Shown piece after piece: positions 44,886 to 55,400 of a DNA stretch of 64,000 bases. The stretch is from Euglena gracilis (lineage: Eukaryota; Euglenida; Euglenophyceae; Euglenales). Numbering within the stretch: the stretch's first letter is position 1; every line of letters begins with the position of its first letter. The stretch lies in NCBI GenBank assembly GCA_039621445.1, contig CP154955.1, forward strand, positions 55,309,341 through 55,373,340, given 5' to 3'. A program made the translations under genes and the position numbers. Below the pieces are notes generated by a model. The model ran no database searches. It saw nothing but the letters and a program-made list of their open reading frames with translations, and was not told where the DNA came from.

Positions 44886-44927
44886 AACGTCGTTTTTACA
44901 GCAATTTTTCTCACCTGATATGAGAGG

Positions 44928-44931
44928 AAAA
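44928..44931 (-). terminator. Pol III T-run terminator of tRNA-Val
   Basis: Four T residues on the minus strand, eleven bases past the tRNA. Confidence 0.55.
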
Positions 44932-44942
44932 CATACTAAATT

Positions 44943-45014
44943 TACGATCAGTGGGGTTCGAACCCACGACCTTCTGCGTGTTAAGCAGACGTTCCACCAC
45001 TGAACTATGACCGC
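44943..45014 (-). tRNA. tRNA-Val (anticodon AAC)
   Basis: A 72-base cloverleaf on the minus strand: acceptor GCGGTCA with TGATCGT (two GU pairs), anticodon stem TCTGC/GCAGA with loop TTAACAC, T arm GTGGG/CCCAC with loop TTCGAAC, discriminator A. Boxes A and B are intact and CCA is not encoded. It faces the Ala gene tail to tail with 65 bases between them. Confidence 0.95.
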
Positions 45015-48000
45015 GATGATGAGCTCTGTGTTTTTCCTTGTTGTTCTCACGTATCAAATTCTTGGTCGCTTGTAAAACTCCATTTACCTGTGGGAAGTTT
45101 TTTGTCCAGTAGGTCACAATTTCGATGGAGTGCATGATGACCGAAAAGGCGGGGTTTGTTCCATGTCGACCACAATTTTATCTTGTACAAAAAAAACCGA
45201 ACGTTATCCCTGGCCTTTCATGAAAAAATGCTGAATGATGTTAAAGTTCGACTCTGATGCGGAGGGGTGAGGGGGTCAGGGGGTGAGGGGGTCCAGGGGT
45301 GGGTGAGGGGGGGGGGGCTGAGGCCGTTGCTCCTTGCGTTTGACACCAAAAAAAATTTTTTCTGGCGTTGGCGGTTATTCCATAATTTTCAATTCCGTTG
45401 AGTGTTTGCGACTCAAACAACGATACCCGCCTGTTTCGTTCGTCCATGGTCATGTCTGTGCTGCTTTTGGATGTCAAGTTTTGGGGGGGATAATAGAAAT
45501 TCCTTATCGTCCTTGGTTTTTTGAACGTGGGTATGTCAAAAAAACCGTCGAATATCCTGTTGCTGACAGCAAGGGGAGGTTACATTGGGGGTCATCACTG
45601 TCGGTGTCCTTTGGCCTGCGATGGGTTAGAGGGTTTGCGGCGGGGTCAAAGCAAAGGGACTGGAACTCATCCTTCCCTTACCAGAGTGCACACCCTTTCA
45701 CTCCTTTCTCGCATTGCCGCAGCAAGTCCAGTCCAGAGTTTGCCAGTGGAAAGCCGACCGGACCTTCCCCGGTGGGGGGTTGGGGATCGCCAGCAGGGCC
45801 AGCGGGTGGAAGTGTTTTCCCACCAACCAGCACCAAAAGGTTTTTCTTTAACCCCCGAAAACTGGCCAAAAACGCCCATTATTGGGCCATTCTTGGGATT
45901 CTCTGGAAAAAAACAATTAGAACACAAATTTAAACCTTGGCTCGCAGCGAGAGAAAATTTTTCGGGGGGACCACCAGAACTCCGCCCCGGGCCTTCAGGC
46001 AAAAGCCTTTCTCCCCCCCCATGAGTTTGCAAATTTGGCACGAACACCCACCTGAACCCTTGGGTGTGATGGGTGTGAGCAGCAATTCAAATCAAAATGG
46101 TTCCAGCAAAGCAGAGAATCCAAAATTCTGGACCATCGAGCCAGGGGGGGGGGAGCAACATGGACCCTCAAAAATGCGACACAAAAAAACGCAAAAAAAA
46201 ACGCAAAAAAAAACCGCACAGTACATTTGAAATCGTTGTGAAATCGCTCCCCGGGATGCACACTATCTGTTAGAGAGGGTCAGAAAAAAATTTGTCTCTG
46301 CCACGGAAACTTCTTCGTTTTGTTCCAAGGAATGCAAAAATGCAAAAATTTTGACAACCTTTTCGGTCTCTGGTGAAAATCGGGACCAAAACGAGGAAGC
46401 TTTCATAATCAATTTTTCCCAACAAAAACTCGAAAAATATCCAGAAAAAAATGCAAAATACACAAAAAAACCACAAAAAATCGCAAATCCGCATTTGATT
46501 GACTGGGGTGCCCAATTATTTGGGGCGTCACCAGGGTTCGTCTGACATTCCGCCCCTTGCGCAGCCGCTGCCAGCACAGCCGTCAGGCAAGCAAAGGGGG
46601 GTGAGGACACAGGGGCTGGGGTATCTACACTGGCTGTGGCAGGGGCGGCGTGAAATCAATCCAGGGCTGCCCACATTTGGACCCGTGCCACCCCCACAAA
46701 AAGGCAGTTACTCCAGCACGCAATCAAAAAAATCCCTTCACTGCCTGGAGTTCCGTTTCCGCTTCCTGCCAGGCGTTCAAGAAGAACCTCCGAGGTGCGG
46801 TCCAGCTCAGAGGCTGGAGGCTGAAAAAGGCCACTGGCTGACCCCCCCCCTGTTCCCCCGATGGCCCATGGGGGTCCCCGCTCCATTGGGTTTTAAATTT
46901 TTATTTCCATCCGCCCGAAGGGTGGCTGGATGGCAACGGATTTTGCTTTTTTGTGGTGCATGGGCAAAAATGGGCGGAAATGCGTCAGAAGAGGGCTGGC
47001 CAGAGGAATTTTTGGGCCAAAGAAACAGAATTTTCGCACAATTGGCAGTTTTATGGACAGTTGTATGGTCATGCAAAAGGCTGCTGGCTGGGAAAAGGCT
47101 GCTTGAACTGAAAAGGGCTGCTGCCCCCAGGGGTGGGGTCAAGTTTTCTTGAGCAACGCCTTGATTTGCCTCCTTTTATCCCCCTATCATCAGGCAGGAC
47201 AGGCTTTGTGTCCAGGGGTTTTTTGAATCCAGGTTGGTGGTCGACCCAACCAATTCAGTTGTCCGAGAGATGTCACGATGTCACACCTCTCCGAACTCCC
47301 CAAGGTTGCGGAAATGCCACCAGTGCTTCGCGACAAGACAGGCAAACAGGAACCGGGAGGTGGGGGGGTAAACCCCAAAAAGTTTTTATGTTCCCGTGTG
47401 CATCTTCGGAATCGCTATGAAATGTGCGTTCTCATAAGAATCAGAATACACAATCAGGACAAAACAACCCCCAACCACAATTGTACTGCCCAGTCGGCAA
47501 AATGTCCAGATACCCAAAAAGAAATTTCCTCGGGGTAGAATTTTGGCTCGTTTTGGTGGGGTACTTTTTGTGTGGTCGTGGACCAAAAAGTGCCCAAAAA
47601 ATGCACTTTTCTATGCTTATGGCGCCTTCACTGCCAGAAGTCGAGTGCCTAGGCACTTTTGGCCATGTGCCCTGCGGTGCCTTCGAGTGCCACCCCCCCT
47701 GGGGCGGGTCGGCACCGCCTTAAAAATTCAGCCAAGCCCATCCTCAAGGAAATTTTCAAAAACTCCGTCTGTCCAGAGCATTCGATGAAAACTACACAAA
47801 AAAAGTGGGCAAGAAAATTGAGAATTTTTTCGTCACCATTGCCGTCAAAAAATGCGTTTTTCAACTTGGTTTTCAACCCTATCTAAGTCCCAATCCCGAC
47901 CCTGGGAAGCCCCTTCGGGGGCGGTCCTTGAGAAATAAAAAACAAAAAAAAGCATCAAGAATAATACATGAAAAATTAATAATAAAACAATTAAAATTTA

Positions 48001-48269
48001 ACAAAAGAGAGAAAATAAATTTCCCCTTCCCTCAAGGACCGCCCTGGTCCAGCCCAGCTTTGCCGGGCTGGCCCGGACTTTGTTTCAGTGGACCCCGGGG
48101 AGGGGACCCACTGAACTGGCTAGGAGGTGCTGGCTGGAAAAAAGGTGCTGGCTTGCTAGACCCCGGACCCCCCCTGTGGTGGGGGTGGGTATGGTCCCTT
48201 CTGGCTGAAACAAACCCCTGCTTCACACAACCCACAACCTTGACAACACGCACACACCTCCATCACACT
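45015..48269. other. Interval between tRNA-Val and the PP2C stop
   Basis: Contains G-rich gggtgaggggg words at 45255-45320, A-rich aaaaaaacgc words at 46180-46215, one possible minus exon at 46762, and a reverse SINE-like copy at 47700-48040. Nothing else with coding character is seen. Confidence 0.6.
46762..46820 (-). CDS. Possible minus-strand exon
   Basis: The acceptor ggcctttttcag is strong; the frame PPASELDRTSEVLLERLAGS has G/C-ending codons over most of its length. It lies beyond the PP2C stop in transcription order, so it would belong to a separate gene. Confidence 0.33.
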
Positions 48270-48428
48270 TCACACACAACCCAGGGGGGAGCCCGCACAG
48301 CGCAGGGTGACCAGCAGGGCGGTGATGTTGTCCGTGCTGCCCAGCGCCAGCGCCCGCTGCACCAGCCCCTCTGTCACCTCCTGGCAGCTCTGGCCCGCCG
48401 CCAGGCCCGCCGCCGCGAAGTCGATGGC
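48270..48428 (-). CDS. PP2C exon h: C-terminal STDNIT motif and stop
   Basis: Starts AIDFAAAGLAAGQSCQEVTE, continues through LVQRALALGSTDNITALLVT, and ends LRCAGSPLGCV with a TGA stop. Codons are almost all G/C-ending. This closes the catalytic domain with only about ten residues beyond it, so there is no C-terminal extension. Confidence 0.95.
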   Translation of the reverse strand, partial: AIDFAAAGLAAGQSCQEVTEGLVQRALALGSTDNITALLVTLRCAGSPLGCV

Positions 48429-49385
48429 CTGCCGAACAGGAACAGGGCGGTCAAGAAGCAGAACAAACATGTGAATGTATTTAAAACTCGAAAAAATGGG
48501 TTGAAAGTTGAATTATCATCACCAATCAATTTTTGAATTTAATTTAAATTTTAAAGATTTGAATGATAAAAATTTTTCCCGCCCCGTCGCATTCAATGCC
48601 AAATCCACGGGCATGGTGGACGAAAAAAATGGCCCCTGTTTGGGAAAAAAACCAGCAGAGGTCAGGAAAAGGTGGCCGTTGGGCATCCCTTGAGGGCAGG
48701 GTTGGGGGGTTGCAGTTGTAGTTGCAGTTGGGTCCGCAGGAGCTGCCCAACTGGGGTTAAAACACATGGCGGGACCCTCGCTCAGTGCCTTTGCGCCTCG
48801 CTCAGGTCCCCCCATGTTTTTATTTTTTTTAGAATTTATTTCATCTTTGGGTGGCTCTTCGGGGTAGCTGGTACCCTGTTGGGGCCAATTTATCATGCAT
48901 TGCGCGATTATTTGTGATTTTTTTTGGACGTTTCATGGTGGAGCAGATGTTCGAGGTGGTTTGAGGAGGGTCTCGACCCTCCTCGAACGACCTCGAACGA
49001 CATTGGAGGCGTTTGCTGAGCACCCTGTAGAGGACATGTAACGACGTGAGGGTTCAGCTGTTTGCATGATAATCCTACCCCTGACCTTCAAAAAACGTCA
49101 TAAACTCTTGTTTGTGATTGCCTTTTGCTGAATGTATGCGCAGGACAAGGTTCGAGACCCTGCTTGAACGTTGTTCGAGGTCGTTTGAGGAGGGTTTTTG
49201 AGCCCCCCCTGAGAGGGGGAGGGCTTAAAAATGCTCGAGGAGGTTCGAGTTCAAACGTTCGAGCTCGAACCTCCTCCTGCCCCATCCCTTAAGTTAAAAT
49301 ACTGTTCCTTCCTGAGCAGGACAAAAAAAAACGAAATGCGACAAACTGCAGCAAAAGCGATGTGTAGAAGTGACGCATGATAGAT

Positions 49386-49420
<35 letters not shown>

Positions 49421-52400
49421 GCATGGTATATGTGGTATGCAGGTGCCTTTGAGCCCAACTGTCAGGCTTGTTGAAGGATAGGGTTAGGCTTGGTTCGAGC
49501 TTTTAGACCTGGGCCTGACGTTAGGCGCAAGTCAGGCCAGGAGTAAGGTCAGTCCCCTGGCCAAAGTTAGGCCAAACGAGTCAGGCCCAACTTAGTTCCA
49601 AAACTTGAAACCCTACCCCCATCTGTTAACGGAGCACAAAAATTTCAGAGGCTAGGTTGGAAAATCAAAATTCCCCTCTGACAAAATTCAGGCAGCATCA
49701 ACAGAAAGTAAAGCGTCCAATGTCGAACGTTCAGAAAAAATGCAAAATGTGCATCTTGGGGGTGTTTTTTGAGTTTGAAACCTTTACTCAGATGCCAAAT
49801 CCCCCCCCAAAAATCCCCCAGGGAAGCCAGGGAAGCCAGGGAAAAGGCCATTTTTGGGCAGGCACCGACCCCCCGGGGGGGGGGGTAGTGACCCCCTCCC
49901 CCCGGGGTCAATTTCATCCTGCCCAGCACCTCTTTCCAGCTGGCCGGCTGGACCCCCCAGGCAGGGAAGAATTTCCCTGCCTGGGGTGTTGTATCTGGGC
50001 ATCAGAAGTCGGGGGCCTCCCTGGGAGCTGTCGCATCTGGGTGAGCCTGCCCAGTAGGCATCCCCCCCCCCCAGCGTTCGGGCCAGCACCGCCTTTGAAT
50101 TCAGCCTGGTGCTGGCTGGAAAAGGTGCTGTCTGGACCCCACACCCCCTGGGGGGTCCGGGGAGGTGGTTGAAACCCGGATGTCAGGCTGGACCCAAGGG
50201 ACCCAGCCAAAAAACCAAATCCAGGTGGGATGCATTTTTGAGCAAAAGGTTGAGGCGAAAACTCAAAAAATCACCTTTATGGCCCCCTTTTCAAAAATCT
50301 TCGGTCCAGCCTGGCTTTGCTGGGCTGCGATACCTTCATCACCGCTCCACCCTCGAGAGGGGGGGTCGGCAGCCTCACCCTCAGCCTCAGCCTCAGCAGG
50401 GGGGGGGAATGCAACTTGGCCCTTCAAATGATGCAAGTCAAAAAAAAATGCAAAAAAAATGCAACTTGCCTTAAACCCCTGAGAAAAGGCTGGAATACAA
50501 CAGAGTTTTGCTGCCAAACTCCGCAAACGTGTGACAGTCATACATCTCTTTAAGGACCCCGGGGGGGGGTTGCTGGGCTAGGGCTAGAAATTTGGGCTGG
50601 CTAGAAATTTGGGCTGCCCAGCCCGCCCCCCCCCCCCGGGGGGGGGGGGCTAGACCCCGGCTGGACCCAAACCGGGGCGAGCTGGACTGAAATCGGAAAA
50701 ATGCCCAAAAATGACCTGCAAAACACAGTTTTGAAAAAATGATGCATCTGAAACCCCCCAAAAATGCCCCAAACGCCCCCCAAACCCCATTTTTGGCCAC
50801 TTTTGAACACAGTTTTTCAAAAAATTTCGGCGCTTTGCGCCGAAAAATTTTGGGCTGGACCCCCCAAAAAGGGGCTGGCTAGCTGGGCTAGCAGCACCCC
50901 GGGGGGGGGGGGGGTGCTGCTGCGGCTGGGCTGGGCCAAATCGGGGCTGGCTGCAGCCGCCCCCCCGGGGGGGGGTTCGCAAAACCTTAGAGAGATGTAT
51001 GGTGACAGTGCTGGTGGACCTGTCAACTATTCACAAAGAAGACCTCCTGGAAGACAACAGCAAGCACTGAAGCTTTGAAAATCAACATGAATGGCACCTG
51101 CACATTCAGTCTAAGCAAGCTGAAATGACAAAAAACAAACTCAGAAAACATTCACTCCTCTGCAAAGCTGCCTTTTAATTGGGTGAAAATGTCAAAAACC
51201 CCAGGCATCCCAGACAAAACATGACATGGCTACCAACTACAAAAAATTTTTCCAGGACAAATATTTTATGCAAAAAAATGCAAAAAAAATGCAAAAATGC
51301 AAATTTCGGAAAAACCTGATTATGCAAAAAAATGCAAATTATGCAAGTTGCATATTTCCACCCCCCCCCCTCGCATCAGCCTGGGTGGGACTGCTGGCTG
51401 GAAAAAGTGCTGGCTGGCTCGACCCTCGTGGGGTCCGGGTTGAGAAATTTCCTGACCCAAGGTATGTCATTTGGGCGGGTTAATGATATGTGACAATGCC
51501 CACCGAAATATGATAATATTGGTCGGCGAACTCTGGGCGAACTCTGACACGGTTTGTTTGGGCCATTTGTAGTTCATTTGCTTTCAAAATGGCACAGCCA
51601 ACACCTGCTGGTAGGACATCACATCCCAAAGCCCATCACAGCCGACAATGACGAAGCGATCCTCATGGGTTAGCTGCATCGAACACGTGTCCGCCTCCGC
51701 GATGAGGCCTGACTCCTGCCCTTCACCACACTGCTTGAAGAACAGGTCGCTGCCGCACCCAAGCCCCAAGGCACAGGCACATTTCCCCCAGTTGTCACCA
51801 CTGGTTTTGCAGGACTTTTACACACAGATATGTGCATATATGCTAATAGATGATCACAAATAACACCTGGAATATACAGATTAGAAACATATTAAATATA
51901 TATGTATATATATATATTAAATAAAATAATATATATTAAATAAAAAATATATATATATTAAATATATACATATTAAATTCATTATCATCTGGGTCCAGGG
52001 TGATAAGCAGGTGTATCTGCAGAGATGTCCCTTTTTTGCATTCAATGCAATGGGTTGTGACATGATGCCTTTGTTCTCGTGCTTCGTTCTTCGTTCCTCT
52101 CTCAAGGGAGGTTTGGAAACTGGTTGTTTCGCTCAGCAAAATGCACCCTTAACACTGCTGTCACCCCGCAGCGTTGCTGTCTGTCAAGTGTCAAGAGGTG
52201 TTGATTATCAGCTGACATTCGAAGGAAACCTCCCTGGCGGAGCTTGCGCCACCAGTTGCTTTTGCCGAAGTTTGAAAAAAAAACAACCCCCCAAAAATAA
52301 AACGAAATACGCTCCGGTTCCATATGGAGCTGAGCTCTTTACTTGATCTGCCTGATGGTGGCATGGGGCAGCAGAAGTCTGAGAGACATGGTTGCTGGCG

Positions 52401-55400
52401 GCCTCAACTTCCGAAATGGGGCACCAGGCGGCCCGGCGTTGCAGGGGAATCAGAATGGAAAAACACAAAGCTTTTAAACGGACTGGCCACCATTCTGGAG
52501 CTAATTCAATCATTTCAAACTCTGGAAATCAAAAAAATGCTAAAACGGTCTGTTTGGACTATACGGGGTGATGGAGGATTAATTTTTGACTATTTTGGAG
52601 TTTTTTTTTATTTTGAACCTTTTGGCCCCGAAATAGCCCATAAATCGCTGAGTCAAAACAGGCAAAACTGCACTGCACATGGAGCAAAACATCCACAAAA
52701 CGGCCATGACTTGGGCCAGCCAGAGTTATGGGAAAATCAAATTACCAATGCAGGGCGCTCCTTTCTCTGACATCGTCGCCCTCAAGCTTGCTTCGTTTCT
52801 GAGTGACTCCCGGAACAGCCCAAGAATGGCCTGTGCGTGATAGAGCGTGGGGGTCCAAACTCTGGGCTGTTGGGAGTTGAGGGTCAAACGGAGGATTTGG
52901 AAAGGCGGGATCCAGTCAAAAAAACAACTGGAAACGGGTCTGGGGTGGAGGGTTTGTACGCCCCCTTTTCCCAATGTGAACTCCACTCTGACTCTGAGAG
53001 CTCATCAACCCCTGTCGGCGTCGAAGCTCTGGGAAGGTTGAAAATTTCCTTGCAAAATTACTGAAAAACCCATTTTGGGGCACAAAAATTATGCAACTTC
53101 TGATTCTTGGGGATTTCGGTCCAAATTTTCAATTCTTACCAGTTCAACCTGGCATGGAGCGCCAGGAAAGGTGTTTTTCGTGTTCTTTGCACCCTTTGCA
53201 CCCTTTGGGGGATGTTTTTTCCACATCCTGATCATACAACAAATATCCAAACATAAGATTCTGGTTGTTTCCAGTAACCAACCCAGATACGATATAGCCG
53301 AAGCAGACTGCAGCTCTCTCCATCTATTGGGGGGGGGCTCTGCTTTTCACTGTACTGCCACCGAATTCACCAGAATACAACCCGACCAGGACACAGGAGG
53401 AGGAGTGGGTGCGGTTGCCGATGGACCGCGTCACAGCGATGCTGAAGAACTGCGGGTTGTACCGTGGATGGCCCAGTCGCTTGTGATGCACACGCCCGCC
53501 ACACTCCCGCACTCGTTCCATCGCCAGGCGTCCACACTTTTGCCCACGACTTCAGAGGAAGAAGCAACCTCACACTGGAAGGTGGACAGAGGCCGAACGC
53601 GAAATTTGACAAAGATGCCAACTCTAAAATCCCTGTCCTGTCCCAGAAGACTTGCTCGGGGGGTGACCATCGATGGCGTCTAGCGCACAGGTTCACGAAA
53701 CAGAGACACAGGAGAGACATTTCAACAAAAAAAACAGAGGTCATGGTGGTTTTGTCCATCCGCATTTTTGCGCATGGCAGTCCCCAAGCCCTGCAAGCAA
53801 ATTAAATGGGGCTTTACCCAGCGCATCGCCAGTGATGATAAATCCAATAATGTGCGCACCCCTGTGCATTTAACTGGAGGGGCCACCCCCAGAGCTCAGA
53901 GGCTAGAAAAGTTCGGGCAGCTCGGATTCTCAGTCAGGCGGGCGCTCTCCCGACACACAGAAATGCATTGACCTCCCCAAGGGAACCCCGTCATTGGAGA
54001 ACGCCCGAGCTCCTCGCGAGGGTTCTTCAGCATGTTGTGGATGGTGGTGAGCACCACGGGCTGCCCACCGCGGTTCAGCACCACCTCGCTGTCCCCGACG
54101 TTGGCCGCCACCAGCTGCGTCCCTGCAAAGACAGAGGATCAGGGTCCCTGTCCGTGCCCGTGAGCAGGCATAGGGCTTCTACAAGGCACAGCGATCAGAG
54201 CGGCAACAACCACACTGGCACACCCACAATCAGAATGACGGCCAGCGTGGAGCCAGCGTCCAGGCGCTGGCTGTCGGCATACTGGATGAAGCGGCGCTCC
54301 ACCTCTGCTATGCCCTCTGCGGCAGCCAACCTTATTCGCAGTGCCACTCGCATTCCTGACGGGGTTGCCCAAACCCGACCTCACACAGGAGGGGGGTTGC
54401 TTGGGGTTTGGGTTGGAAACGTGGATCTTGCTTACAGGTTCTGAAGGTGAGCAAGTATGCAAAGTGGGTGGAGAACTCAAAGCAAAGCGGTGGGTGGCTA
54501 TCAAACCGAGTCAAGGAGAAGGGACACCCTGACACCATGTGTTTGATGCCATAAATGAGGCTGCAAAAAAATTCAAATGCAATAAAAACACACTTGAGGA
54601 AAAAGCTCAACCCCTGAAAAAATGCTAACAGCCCCTTGAACATCCTATCCTGCGCGGCGGTTGCAGCTTCCCGTTCCTTTCACCGTGCCCGAGTTGTTGG
54701 GTTGTGCTTGGGGTGTTTTTGGTTGGTCTTTGGGGCGAGGTTGTTCCCCCAAGGTGAATGCAGCATTTCGGGGGGAGCGGGGGATGAAAGGAGGGCTGGT
54801 GGCGGGCAGCTTGCTGTGGGTCAGCCAACAGCTGTGGGTGTCCCAGAATGGCACGGTGAAGGTGCGTCCGGAGGAAGTGGGCTGCGGCTGTGCCTGGACA
54901 GAGAGGCAGATCTGAAAAAGATCAGAAGCTGCACACAAAAAGAACCTGGACGTGCTGGAAGACACAGAAGAAGATACCGACAGGGTGGTTGAAAAAAATT
55001 CAAACCTTTTCAAAAAAATTTATGTGAAAGGAGAGCAGTTCAAACCGACATACCTTGCTGCTCTTTCAATTGAAGGTAAAGCTGGGAAACAGCTCGGAAA
55101 AGGCAGCTGGACACCGGGAAGAAATTTCTTTTCCAAAATCGCTTCTTCACCAAATATCCCGCAAACAGTGGAAATACCCCGCCCCCCCCCCCCCGAGGAT
55201 TGGCTCCAATAAAAGGTTTGCAGAAAAGAATGGAGAATGTGGGGATGTTTGGGTGGTTCCCCCCCCAACATGAAAACCCTGGGCACATCCACGAGAAGCA
55301 ACCGCTAAAGAAAGGCACAGAATTGAGCTAATGCAGAGGGTGTGCTATCTGGGGAGCTATTGTTTCGATGGTTGGTTGAGACCTTGGGGGGTTGTTGTTC

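Noticed and set aside
47278-47420. Exon with CHQC-type zinc finger (KCHQCFATRQ) or MSHLSELPKVAEMPP frame
   Set aside because: Two frames look partly protein-like, but neither has codon bias throughout, splice signals or enough ligands for a known finger.
53220-54320. All PP2C introns as GT-AG
   Set aside because: No GT donor after PREE or RSIG gives an in-frame join that restores the family motifs; the paired-end cuts do.
54636-55212. Plus-strand frames opposite PP2C exon c (for example NLDVLEDTEEDTDRVVEKNS)
   Set aside because: They overlap the antisense of a confirmed PP2C exon and its intron; no family match, and the attractive acidic stretch has no supporting splice partner.
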